Shown here one piece after another: positions 15,430-22,950 of a stretch of DNA of 34,297 nucleotides (position 1 is its first letter; every line of letters begins with the position of its first letter). The translations under genes and the position numbers were made by a program. The notes under the pieces were generated by a model. The model saw only the letters and a program-made list of their open reading frames with translations. It was not told the DNA's origin and searched no databases. The stretch covers positions 1 to 34,297 of IMG/VR virus record IMGVR_UViG_3300025684_000730; one strand, given 5' to 3'. This DNA comes from a virus.

Positions 15430-15589
15430 ATATAATAGAGAGTTTAAACTAAACCCTAAAGATATTGAAATAATTGAAAACGCATTAATAAAATATCAAA
15501 GAGATGATGCTAAAGCAACTGAGATATTAGCAAAACTATATCACCAAAAAATATGGTACAGACCAGATGAGAATTTTGTAAGTGGCTAA
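15422..15589 (+). CDS. Small protein between UvsY and UvsW (uvsY.-2-like position)
   Basis: A 55-residue protein starting at GTG (GTG GCT AAA) and ending AGT GGC TAA. It begins MAKYNREFKLNPKDIEIIEN, has a helical middle (ALIKYQRDDAKATEILAKLY) and ends in IWYRPDENFVSG. T4 carries small genes of similar size (uvsY.-1 and uvsY.-2) next to uvsY; similarity to those is possible but cannot be proven here. The GTG overlaps the UvsY stop by 8 bp, and its own stop overlaps the GTG start of UvsW by 8 bp, so all three genes look translationally coupled. A GGAGG lies 13 bases upstream of the GTG. Confidence 0.75.
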   Translation: MAKYNREFKLNPKDIEIIENALIKYQRDDAKATEILAKLYHQKIWYRPDENFVSG

Positions 15590-17099
15590 CATTAAAATAT
15601 GGAAGAAAAATGAAAGCATTGCACTTATAGACTGCGATGCTGGAATAGCTCAGGAATTAAGCGAGTATTTTTCTTTCTTTGTTCCAGGTTACAAGTACAT
15701 GAAGCTGTACAAACGTAAAATCTGGGACGGTAAAATTAGACTATTTAATAATGTAAGTAGAGAACTTCCGGCAGGGTTATATCCTTTTGTAGATGAATTT
15801 TGTAAACAAAGAAGCTATACTTTAGAAACCGAATCTACTAAATACGGTGCTCCTCAGGATAAGAATGAGCAAGATCCTAAGGAAATTTATGATTACATAA
15901 AAGATTTAAATCTCACCAGTAATGGTAAACCAATTGATGTGCGAGATTATCAGTTTGATGCTATAATGAAAGCGTTAAACATTAATCGTTGTGTTCTTTT
16001 ATCTCCAACAGGTTCTGGTAAATCGTTAATCATTTATTGTCTTGCTCAGCTATGGCTCAAATATATTGCAGATGGATTTAGGTATCCGACAGCTGGAAGA
16101 GTTTTGGTGGTTGTGCCTACAACATCTCTTGTTGAGCAAATGCAAAAAGACTTTATTGATTATGGTATGGGTGAAAGAGGCATACATAAGATATATTCTG
16201 GCAGAGATAAAGATAACATACAATCTTCAGTAGTAATATCCACATGGCAATCAATTTATAAGCTGCCTAAGGAATGGTTTGATCAGTTCGGCATGGTTAT
16301 TGGAGACGAATGCCATGGATTTAAATCAAAGTCTCTTACAGATATAATGAACAAATGTACCGAGGCAAAATATAGAATTGGTACTACTGGTACTCTAGAC
16401 AACGCACAAGTCCATCATCTTGTTCTACAGGGACTGTTTGGAAAAATACACAGAGTGACAACTACCAAGGCTCTGCAGGATAATAATACGCTAGCTAAGC
16501 TTGATATAAATATCATTATATTAAAATATAAAGAAGAGATTCGAAAGTCTCTCGGGAAAATGACGTATCAAGATGAGATTGATTGGATCGTTAGAAATAA
16601 TACTCGTAATACTTTTATTCGGAATTTGGCTTTGGGCGCTAAGGGGAATACTCTCGTCTTATTTAATTTTGTCGATAAACACGGCAAGCCTCTCTTTGAT
16701 ATGATAAACGACAAAGCTGAAGAAGGAAGAAGAATATTTTATGTTTCTGGAGAAGTTGAAACTTCAGATCGTGAAGCCATAAGACAGATAACAGAGAAAC
16801 AAAAGAACGCTATCATTGTTGCTAGTCTCGGAACTTTTAGTACCGGCATTAACATACGTAATTTGCATAACATCGTTTTTGCTTCTCCTTCTAAATCACA
16901 GATTAAAGTTTTACAATCTATTGGAAGGGGATTGCGACAGTCGGACGATGGATCAACGACGACCCTATATGACCTAACAGATGATCTTCATTATAAAGGC
17001 CGTAAAAATTATGCCTTGAATCATGGTGAAGAAAGAGTGAAGATATATAATAGAGAAAAGTTTAACTATAAGCTTATAGAGGTACCAATTGGAAATTAG
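15582..17099 (+). CDS. uvsW: Recombination DNA-RNA helicase UvsW
   Basis: A 505-residue superfamily 2 helicase equivalent to T4 UvsW. The N-terminal 120 residues are the small substrate-binding domain (FVPGYKYMKLYKRKIWDGKI). Motif I is LLSPTGSGKS (141-148), motif Ia VVVPTTSLVEQM, motif II GDECH (DExH, 242-245), motif III GTTGTLDN, motif V TGINIRNLHNIVFASP and motif VI VLQSIGRGLRQ with the arginine finger. UvsW unwinds R-loops and branched DNA, switching replication from origin to recombination-dependent mode. It starts at GTG, within the end of the small gene before it. A downstream small gene begins inside its 3' end. Confidence 0.93.
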   Translation: MANIKIWKKNESIALIDCDAGIAQELSEYFSFFVPGYKYMKLYKRKIWDGKIRLFNNVSRELPAGLYPFVDEFCKQRSYTLETESTKYGAPQDKNEQDPKEIYDYIKDLNLTSNGKPIDVRDYQFDAIMKALNINRCVLLSPTGSGKSLIIYCLAQLWLKYIADGFRYPTAGRVLVVVPTTSLVEQMQKDFIDYGMGERGIHKIYSGRDKDNIQSSVVISTWQSIYKLPKEWFDQFGMVIGDECHGFKSKSLTDIMNKCTEAKYRIGTTGTLDNAQVHHLVLQGLFGKIHRVTTTKALQDNNTLAKLDINIIILKYKEEIRKSLGKMTYQDEIDWIVRNNTRNTFIRNLALGAKGNTLVLFNFVDKHGKPLFDMINDKAEEGRRIFYVSGEVETSDREAIRQITEKQKNAIIVASLGTFSTGINIRNLHNIVFASPSKSQIKVLQSIGRGLRQSDDGSTTTLYDLTDDLHYKGRKNYALNHGEERVKIYNREKFNYKLIEVPIGN

Positions 17100-17517
17100 A
17101 CAGTTTAAATTAGCTAACGACGATGAGATCATGTGCGAAGTGGTAGAGTACCATGAAGAAGATGATGCCATTGTTATACGCAAAACTATGAAAATGGTAC
17201 AAATGGATAATATGGCTAACGGCACCCGATATTATGCGTTTCGCCCGTTTATGTTGTATCAAATGACACCTGAGGCATTTCAGATTATAAACTGCGAGCA
17301 TATTGTAGCCGAGGCCAATCCTGATCAAGAGTTGATACTTGAATATTTTAAAGCAATTGAAGTAGCACTTGACGATGCTGACGGGGACCAAAAAGAAAAC
17401 ATAGATGATATGAAAGAAAAGTATACCGCTTATGTAAAAGATCAAACCTCTAAGTTAGATTCTGATGCTGTAAGTAATATTATTAAATTAAATTTTGATA
17501 AAAGCAAAATGCACTAA
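17089..17517 (+). CDS. Conserved hypothetical protein, possible Sm-like beta-barrel
   Basis: A 142-residue acidic protein, probably starting at TTG (17089): AGAGGT lies about seven bases upstream and no ATG aligns with the clear N-terminal domain. The first 75 residues, IRQFKLANDDEIMCEVVEYH, DDAIVIRKTMKMVQM and YYAFRPFMLYQ, look like a short strand-rich fold of the Sm or LSm type (a ligand-rich ...GDEI.CEV... loop, then a return strand). The C-terminal half is helical and charged. I recognise this as a protein type common next to UvsW in marine T4-like phages, but its function is unknown and the Sm idea is inference. It overlaps UvsW by 11 bp. Confidence 0.7.
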   Translation: MEIRQFKLANDDEIMCEVVEYHEEDDAIVIRKTMKMVQMDNMANGTRYYAFRPFMLYQMTPEAFQIINCEHIVAEANPDQELILEYFKAIEVALDDADGDQKENIDDMKEKYTAYVKDQTSKLDSDAVSNIIKLNFDKSKMH

Positions 17518-17615
17518 TTAGTATACTGTCCTCCCTCAGTGCTTACTCTTTAATTATACACCAGTTTATATGGTTTGTACACAGTTAATTTAGATAAAAT
17601 TAATTATTTTTTTAG

Positions 17616-17644
17616 TGTACATCCGTACCCAAATGTGATAGAAT
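17616..17644 (+). promoter_or_regulatory. Sigma70-type promoter for gp55 and the 47-46 operon
   Basis: TGTACA (17616-17621), 17 bp, then TAGAAT (17639-17644), with TGTGA directly before the -10 (extended -10). The predicted start is about 15 bases before the gp55 ATG. The 148-bp gap upstream (17518-17665) is otherwise AT-rich and shows no gene. Confidence 0.72.
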
Positions 17645-17665
17645 ATATTATATTGAGGATATATT

Positions 17666-18244
17666 ATGAAACCTAAAGATAGACCACACTACGTAAACAA
17701 TGCACAATTTTCACAAGCGGTTGTAGACTATGTCACAATTGTACGTGAAGCAAAAGAAAAGGAAGAACAGCTTCCTATTGTGCCTGACTATATTGCATCT
17801 TGTTTTCTAAAGATTGCAGAAGGACTTTCCCATAAATCAAACTTTATCCGATATACGTATCGTGAAGAAATGGTTATGGACGCAGTCGAAAATTGTCTTA
17901 AAGCCGTAGAAAATTATAATCTAGAAGCAGCAACTCGATCTGGCAAACCTAATGCGTTTGCATATTTTACTCAGATTTCTTGGTATGCTTTCTTACGTCG
18001 TATCGCTAAAGAAAAAAAGCAACAAGATATTAAATTTAAATATATGTCTCAATCAGGAGTAGAGGCTTTCTTATTAGATGAAACTGATAACGCGGTGTCA
18101 GCTAACTTTATGGATATGCTAAAAGGTAGAATTGAAAAGGTAAAAGAATACGATACAGAAGTTAAAGTATTTGCCAAGAAAGAAAAGAAGCGCCGTAGAC
18201 CTATACAAAAGGTAGATTCCGATCTGACTGGCTTTTTTAAATGA
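17666..18244 (+). CDS. 55: Late sigma factor gp55
   Basis: A 192-residue divergent sigma-70-family factor equal in length and pattern to T4 gp55 (185 residues). Recognisable parts are the opening RPHYVNNAQFSQAVVDYV, the region-2-like core YTYREEMVMDAVENCLKAVE with NYNLEAATRSGKPNAFAYFT and QISWYAFLRRIAKEKKQQ, and the lysine-rich C-terminus that in T4 carries the contact to the sliding clamp (here ending DSDLTGFFK, with the hydrophobic FF). gp55 directs host RNA polymerase to TATAAATA promoters, of which five lie in this window. Its last codon overlaps gp47 (ATGA). It has its own early-type promoter. Confidence 0.9.
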   Translation: MKPKDRPHYVNNAQFSQAVVDYVTIVREAKEKEEQLPIVPDYIASCFLKIAEGLSHKSNFIRYTYREEMVMDAVENCLKAVENYNLEAATRSGKPNAFAYFTQISWYAFLRRIAKEKKQQDIKFKYMSQSGVEAFLLDETDNAVSANFMDMLKGRIEKVKEYDTEVKVFAKKEKKRRRPIQKVDSDLTGFFK

Positions 18245-19302
18245 AGGTAGCAATTATTAATGACACTCATTGTGGTATTCGCAATAGCTCTGACATATTT
18301 CTCGATAACGCAGAGAAATTTTATAATGATGTATTTTTTCCTACTCTTTTGGAACGGGGTATTCGCCACATTATTCACCTTGGTGACTACTTTGATCACC
18401 GGAAATTTATTAACTTCCGGGCTCTTAACCGCAACCGTCATGTCTTTCTTGAACGGCTACGGGCGGAACGGATAAGCATGGATATCATTTGTGGTAATCA
18501 TGACACTTACTACAAAAATACAAACGATCTAAACTCACTTAAAGAACTATTAGGTCACTATATGAATGAGGTTCACATCATACGTGAACCTACGGTTATG
18601 GACTATGGTTCTTTAAAGATGGGTATGGTTCCTTGGATATGTCCAGAGAATCAAGATAAAACCATGGAGTTTTTAAAGACTGCTAAATGCGATTGGATCG
18701 GTGGTCATTTTGAGTTTGCTGGTTTTAATGTTATGCGTGGTGTTGTCGCACCTCATGGATTAGATCACAAAGAATTATCACGATTTGAACGAGTATTATC
18801 TGGCCATTTTCATACAAAATCTCAGAAAGACAATGTAACATATCTTGGCACACAAATGGAATTTAGCTGGTCAGATGCTGGAGATCCTAAACATTTTCAT
18901 ATCCTTGATACAGAAACACGTGAGCTAGAAGCCGTACAAAATAATCATACTTTATTTCAAAAAATAGTGTACAATGACGAAGAAACAGATTATAATAAGT
19001 ACAACGTAACTGATTTAGATGGTAAGTTTGTAAAAATTGTAGTCGTCAATAAAAAAGATTTGTTTACATTTGATCGATTTGTTGATAGAATACAGAATAG
19101 AAAGATTCATGATCTTAAGATTGCTGAAAACTTCGATGAGTTTTTAGGATCTAGCGTAGAGGATGAATCTGTTTCTATTGAAGAAACTACTGAATTGTTA
19201 GATACGTATATTGAAGCAGTAGAAACAGAATTAGACAAAGACCGACTAAAACTTTCTATGCGTAATCTTATGACTGAAGCACAGGCTATCGAAACAGTAT
19301 GA
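18241..19302 (+). CDS. 47: Recombination nuclease subunit gp47 (Mre11-like)
   Basis: A 353-residue calcineurin-type phosphoesterase, matching T4 gp47 (339 residues) and Mre11/SbcD. All metal-binding motifs are present: INDTHCG (Asp8, His10), HLGDYFDHR, GNHDTYY, GGHFEF and SGHFHT. It forms a complex with gp46 that resects DNA ends to give 3' single strands for UvsX-mediated recombination and replication restart. The C-terminal part is a charged helical region that should contact the gp46 coiled coil. Start and stop both overlap neighbours by four bases (ATGA), first with gp55 and then with gp46. Confidence 0.95.
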   Translation: MKVAIINDTHCGIRNSSDIFLDNAEKFYNDVFFPTLLERGIRHIIHLGDYFDHRKFINFRALNRNRHVFLERLRAERISMDIICGNHDTYYKNTNDLNSLKELLGHYMNEVHIIREPTVMDYGSLKMGMVPWICPENQDKTMEFLKTAKCDWIGGHFEFAGFNVMRGVVAPHGLDHKELSRFERVLSGHFHTKSQKDNVTYLGTQMEFSWSDAGDPKHFHILDTETRELEAVQNNHTLFQKIVYNDEETDYNKYNVTDLDGKFVKIVVVNKKDLFTFDRFVDRIQNRKIHDLKIAENFDEFLGSSVEDESVSIEETTELLDTYIEAVETELDKDRLKLSMRNLMTEAQAIETV

Positions 19303-21029
19303 TCGTATTTACATCGTTAAAGTTTAAGAATTTCCTATCAACCGGAAATACTTGGACTGATATTAAACTAGATAAATCTAAGTCTACATTAATTGTAGGC
19401 CAGAACGGTGCTGGTAAATCTACCATGCTAGATGCTATTGCATTTGGTCTATTTGGTAAGCCACATCGCAACATTAATAAACCACAGCTAGTCAACACAA
19501 TTAATAATAAGAATTGTGTTGTTGAAGTAAAGTTTGTAATAGGTAAAGCACAATACAAAATTATACGTGGCATTAAGCCTAACGTATTTGAGATTTGGAA
19601 GAACGGTGATATGATTAATCAATCATCGCATTCCAAAGAGTACCAGAAGATCCTCGAGCAAAACATCCTGAAACTTAATCATAAAAGCTTTCACCAGATA
19701 GTTGTTCTGGGCTCGTCATCGTTTGTTCCTTTCATGCAGCTCCCTGCGCAGCACCGGAGAGATGTTATCGAAGATCTTCTGGACATTAACGTGTTCTCAA
19801 AAATGAATAGCCTCCTAAAAGAAAAGACTACTACGTTAAAAGATAAAATGAAAGATTTAGCTTTTAAAATTGACGTTGAAACAAATAAAATTGCTACGCA
19901 GAAAAAATATATCTCAGATATTAAAGCTTTAAATAATTCTGAAAAGGAAAAAAAAGATTCTCGTATTAAAGAATTAAATGTCGAGGTTAAAGATTTACAA
20001 GATGAAAACGCAGCTCTATCGCAAGAAGTTGAAGACAGACAAAAACCGCTTGAAGAAGAACTCAACAAGGTACATGACAAGCGTCAATCGATTGTCCAAT
20101 ACCAAGGGCAGTTCAGGCAGCAAATGTCCCAAGTCGTCAAAGACTCGAAATTCTATGAAGATAACGAGACGTGTCCAACGTGCAGCCAAGATATTAGTAA
20201 TGAACTCAGATCATCGAAGCTGGCTGATTCCAAAGCTAAAGCGAAAGAGCTTAAAGAAGCTATGGACCATGCCTTTGAAAAGTCGACTGATATTCAAACA
20301 AATATTGACCGGATCACAGATGAACTCACTGGAGTGCGATCGAAGCAGTCAGACATTCATTCTAACAATCAGGCAATCACCAGGATCCAAAACGAAATAC
20401 GGAATTTGGAGACAGAATTAAATCAAACTGGTGATATTGAAGCAGCTAAAGACGAATTAGAAGCTTTGCAAAATGCTGCTAATGATTTTAATATGTCTAA
20501 GTTTCAGTTAAATGATGAATATGCATATAATAATGTTATGTCAGAGATGCTTAAAGACACCGGTATCAAGACAAAGATTATTAAGCAATACATTCCTGTC
20601 ATTAATAAACTAGTAAACAAATATCTCCAAATATTAGATTTTTACGTTCACTTTGACTTAGATGAAAGCTTTACTGAAACTATTCGCTCACGCCATAGAG
20701 ATCAGTTTTCATATGACTCTTTTTCAGAAGGTGAGAAACAGCGTATCGATTTAGCGCTTCTCTTTACTTGGAGAATGATTGCTAAAATGAAAAACTCAAT
20801 ATCGACAAATCTTCTTTTACTTGATGAAACATTTGATTCAAGCTTAGATCATGATGGCGTTGAGAACCTAATGAAGATTCTACATTCTCTTGATGAGAAT
20901 TCGAATACGTTTATTATATCGCACAAGGGTGATATTCTTGACGGTAAATTTAAAGATAAGATAGAATTTGTAAAAGAAAAGAATTTTAGCAAAATAAAAG
21001 ATTTACAAACACTGGAAAATGTAGTATAA
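19299..21029 (+). CDS. 46: Recombination nuclease ATPase gp46 (Rad50-like)
   Basis: A 576-residue SMC/Rad50-family ATPase, like T4 gp46 (560 residues). Walker A GQNGAGKS is at 34-41, the ABC signature is FSEGEKQRIDLALLF and Walker B is LLLLDETFD. In between are two long coiled-coil arms separated by the zinc hook CPTC (292-295), which joins two gp46 molecules. The final region has FIISHKGDIL, the H-loop. It works with gp47 in end resection. The last 28 bases of the gene contain the -35 and -10 of the gp45 promoter. No truncation is seen. Confidence 0.95.
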   Translation: MIVFTSLKFKNFLSTGNTWTDIKLDKSKSTLIVGQNGAGKSTMLDAIAFGLFGKPHRNINKPQLVNTINNKNCVVEVKFVIGKAQYKIIRGIKPNVFEIWKNGDMINQSSHSKEYQKILEQNILKLNHKSFHQIVVLGSSSFVPFMQLPAQHRRDVIEDLLDINVFSKMNSLLKEKTTTLKDKMKDLAFKIDVETNKIATQKKYISDIKALNNSEKEKKDSRIKELNVEVKDLQDENAALSQEVEDRQKPLEEELNKVHDKRQSIVQYQGQFRQQMSQVVKDSKFYEDNETCPTCSQDISNELRSSKLADSKAKAKELKEAMDHAFEKSTDIQTNIDRITDELTGVRSKQSDIHSNNQAITRIQNEIRNLETELNQTGDIEAAKDELEALQNAANDFNMSKFQLNDEYAYNNVMSEMLKDTGIKTKIIKQYIPVINKLVNKYLQILDFYVHFDLDESFTETIRSRHRDQFSYDSFSEGEKQRIDLALLFTWRMIAKMKNSISTNLLLLDETFDSSLDHDGVENLMKILHSLDENSNTFIISHKGDILDGKFKDKIEFVKEKNFSKIKDLQTLENVV

Positions 21030-21030
21030 T
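21002..21030 (+). promoter_or_regulatory. Sigma70-type promoter for gp45, inside the gp46 3' end
   Basis: TTTACA (21002-21007), 17 bp, then TATAAT (21025-21030), all within the last codons and stop of gp46. A start about seven bases after the -10 gives a leader of about 20 bases before the gp45 ATG at 21057. It lets the clamp be made separately from the recombination nuclease. Confidence 0.78.
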
Positions 21031-21056
21031 AGTAACATTAACAAACGAGGTATATT

Positions 21057-21731
21057 ATGGAACTGAAAGAATCAACTCTTTCTGTCTTGAAAAACTACGC
21101 TGCAATTAATCCTAATATTGTAGTACAAAAAGGCAATAAGATTAAAACAATGACTGAGGCACGTAATGTGTTGTCCTCAGCCACTCTTGAAGAAGAGTTT
21201 CCACAAGAATTTGGCATCTATGATCTTAATGAATTTTTAGGTGTTATTGGCTTGGTTGGAGAGCCACGTTTAACGTTTGAAGAAAGTTATGTGACTATCA
21301 CTGATAGTAGTAACCGATCTCGTGTTAAGTATTTCTTCTCTGATCCAGAGATGTTGACTACTCCCACACGGGACGTGGCTACTCCACCAACTGATGTAAA
21401 CTTTGTATTAGATAATGATACTCTAAACAAAATTAAAAAAGCATCTAGTACTCTAGGCCATACTGAATTTTCCATTACTGGAAAAGACGGAGTGCTCACA
21501 TTATCTGTTATAGATAGTAAGAACACAACGTCAAATGCATTCTCTATTGATATCAGCGGAGAATTTACAGAAGAGAACTTTAACTTTATATTTGATATTA
21601 AGAATCTAAAAATGATTCCTGGCGATTATCAAGTTGGGCTATCTTCAAAACTCATTTCACATTTTGTTAACAAAGAAACCGGCATCGAATATTGGATTGC
21701 CCTAGAAAAGACATCAACCTTCGGAGTATAA
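21057..21731 (+). CDS. 45: Sliding clamp gp45
   Basis: A 224-residue processivity factor with the length and pattern of T4 gp45 (228 residues): LKESTLSVLKNYAAINPNIV at the start, LNEFLGVIGLVGEPRLTFEE, and the C-terminal region with FNFIFDIKNLKMIPGDYQVG and LSSKLISHFVNKETGIEYWI. It forms a trimeric ring loaded by gp44/62, tethers DNA polymerase gp43, and in T4 also acts as the mobile enhancer of late transcription with gp55. An AACGAGGTATATT ribosome region precedes the ATG. A short unidentified gene follows one base after its stop. Confidence 0.92.
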   Translation: MELKESTLSVLKNYAAINPNIVVQKGNKIKTMTEARNVLSSATLEEEFPQEFGIYDLNEFLGVIGLVGEPRLTFEESYVTITDSSNRSRVKYFFSDPEMLTTPTRDVATPPTDVNFVLDNDTLNKIKKASSTLGHTEFSITGKDGVLTLSVIDSKNTTSNAFSIDISGEFTEENFNFIFDIKNLKMIPGDYQVGLSSKLISHFVNKETGIEYWIALEKTSTFGV

Positions 21732-21732
21732 T

Positions 21733-21957
21733 ATGTCAAATAAAAAAGAAGAAGAGCAAGTAGCAGATCCTCACGCTCCTATTTATGAAACAAGTAATCG
21801 CGCTTCACGTAGTATGATTGCTGTTATTGATACTATGTGTCAGCGAGGTGCCTTTAAAGGAGAAGAACTTTCTACTATTGGGCAGCTACGCGATCAATGC
21901 GTTCAGGTCATTCAATTGGCGGAAAACTATCAGCAGGAGCAAGCTACCGCTAAATAA
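21733..21957 (+). CDS. Small conserved hypothetical protein between gp45 and gp44
   Basis: A 74-residue hydrophilic protein starting one base after the gp45 stop and therefore surely co-translated. It has a charged N-terminus, then SNRASRSMIAVIDTMCQRGA and a predicted helix ending in QQEQATAK. I see no catalytic motif or metal site. T4 places rpbA, an RNA-polymerase-binding protein, upstream of gp45, but this protein is on the other side and much shorter, so I do not equate them. Its position in the clamp operon suggests some link with the clamp or with transcription, as inference only. Confidence 0.7.
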   Translation: MSNKKEEEQVADPHAPIYETSNRASRSMIAVIDTMCQRGAFKGEELSTIGQLRDQCVQVIQLAENYQQEQATAK

Positions 21958-21960
21958 CTG

Positions 21961-21989
21961 TGTACTTTCCTATTGAACTGTGTTACTAT
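21961..21989 (+). promoter_or_regulatory. Sigma70-type promoter for the gp44 operon
   Basis: TGTACT (21961-21966), 17 bp, then TACTAT (21984-21989) preceded by TGTGT (extended -10). The leader would be about 16 bases, with GAAGGAAAG as the ribosome site before the ATG at 22012. It belongs to the same design as the other early-type promoters, though both boxes are weaker. Confidence 0.55.
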
Positions 21990-22011
21990 ATTATATTATG
22001 AAGGAAAGACT

Positions 22012-22950
22012 ATGTCAAATGATTTTTTATGGGTCGAGAAATATCGACCTAAAACTATTTCTGAAACTATTTTGCCTCCGCAGCTAAAAGAGACGTTTCA
22101 GAAAATGGCGGATACCGGTGAATTGCCTAACATGCTTTTCACCGGTACTGCTGGTCTTGGTAAAACAACTGTTGCAAAAGCTTTATGTAACGAACTAGGC
22201 CTAGATTATATTGTAATCAACGGGTCAGAAGATGGCAACATTGATACACTTCGTGGTAAAATAAAACAATTTGCCTCAAGCGTTTCTTTACAAGGTGGCT
22301 TTAAAGTTGTAATACTTGATGAGGCAGACTATCTAAATCCACAATCAACACAACCGGCATTGCGTGGCTTTATTGAAGAGTTTAGCAATAACTGCCGGTT
22401 TATCCTTACTTGTAATTTTAAAAATCGTATTATCGAACCACTTCATTCTCGTTGTGGTGTTTATGAATTTAACACTACTAAGAAAGGAATGGCTGAATTA
22501 GCAGCTCAATTCTTTAAACGATTTATATATATACTAGGTCAGGAAAACGTACCGTTTGAAAAAAACGCTGCGGCAAATCTTGTCATGAAATACGCGCCAG
22601 ACTGGAGGAGGGTGTTAAATGAAGGACAAAGAGGTGGGTTTAGCGATAGCGGCATTAATGGTAATGGTAATAGTAATGGCCTTACTTCCGTTGGTGCTCT
22701 CACCAAGCATCTAAAAGAAAAAGACTTCAAGAAGATGAGGCACTGGGTCGCTAATAATATGGACGTAGATGCTTCAACAATATTCCGCGGTCTATACGAC
22801 AGTATGACTGAAACCGTAGCCAATAGATCAATACCTCAATTAGTTTTGATTTTAGCTGATTATCAATACAAGCATGCTTTTGTTGCAGATCATGAATTAA
22901 ACGTTGTAGCATGTATGACAGAGATTATGGCAAATGTAGAGTTCAATTAA
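22012..22950 (+). CDS. 44: Clamp loader large subunit gp44
   Basis: A 312-residue AAA+ ATPase equivalent to T4 gp44 (319 residues). It opens with FLWVEKYRPKTISETILPPQ, has Walker A TGTAGLGKTT, Walker B VVILDEADYL, the sensor 1 region FILTCNFKNRI and the SRC arginine-finger motif (LHSRCG). Between the lid and the C-terminal collar there is a short, low-complexity Gly/Asn/Ser stretch (about residues 207-217, GINGNGNSNG). It opens and closes the gp45 ring with gp62. The frame runs further upstream, but MSNDFLW with its GAAGGAAAG site is the start supported by alignment and the promoter. Its stop overlaps the next start by one base (TAATG). Confidence 0.93.
   Translation: MSNDFLWVEKYRPKTISETILPPQLKETFQKMADTGELPNMLFTGTAGLGKTTVAKALCNELGLDYIVINGSEDGNIDTLRGKIKQFASSVSLQGGFKVVILDEADYLNPQSTQPALRGFIEEFSNNCRFILTCNFKNRIIEPLHSRCGVYEFNTTKKGMAELAAQFFKRFIYILGQENVPFEKNAAANLVMKYAPDWRRVLNEGQRGGFSDSGINGNGNSNGLTSVGALTKHLKEKDFKKMRHWVANNMDVDASTIFRGLYDSMTETVANRSIPQLVLILADYQYKHAFVADHELNVVACMTEIMANVEFN

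Noticed and set aside
15431-15436. TATAAT just after the UvsY stop as a possible promoter
   Set aside because: No acceptable -35 lies 16-18 bp upstream, and the sequence is inside the coupled UvsY-55 aa-UvsW unit.
17575-17600. TTGTACA and TAAAAT in the 148-bp gap before gp55 as a second promoter
   Set aside because: The spacing between the two boxes is about 13 bp, too short; the promoter at 17616-17644 is a better match.
19691-20080. Minus-strand frame of 129 codons opposite gp46
   Set aside because: It is antisense to the coiled-coil region, and the Ser/Phe-rich product reflects codon bias of the Lys/Glu-rich plus strand.
22651-22682. GGTAAT-type tract in gp44 as a sign of frame error or replication slippage
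   Set aside because: The frame stays open and the stretch encodes a Gly/Asn/Ser linker in a tolerant position; I treat it as a linker.
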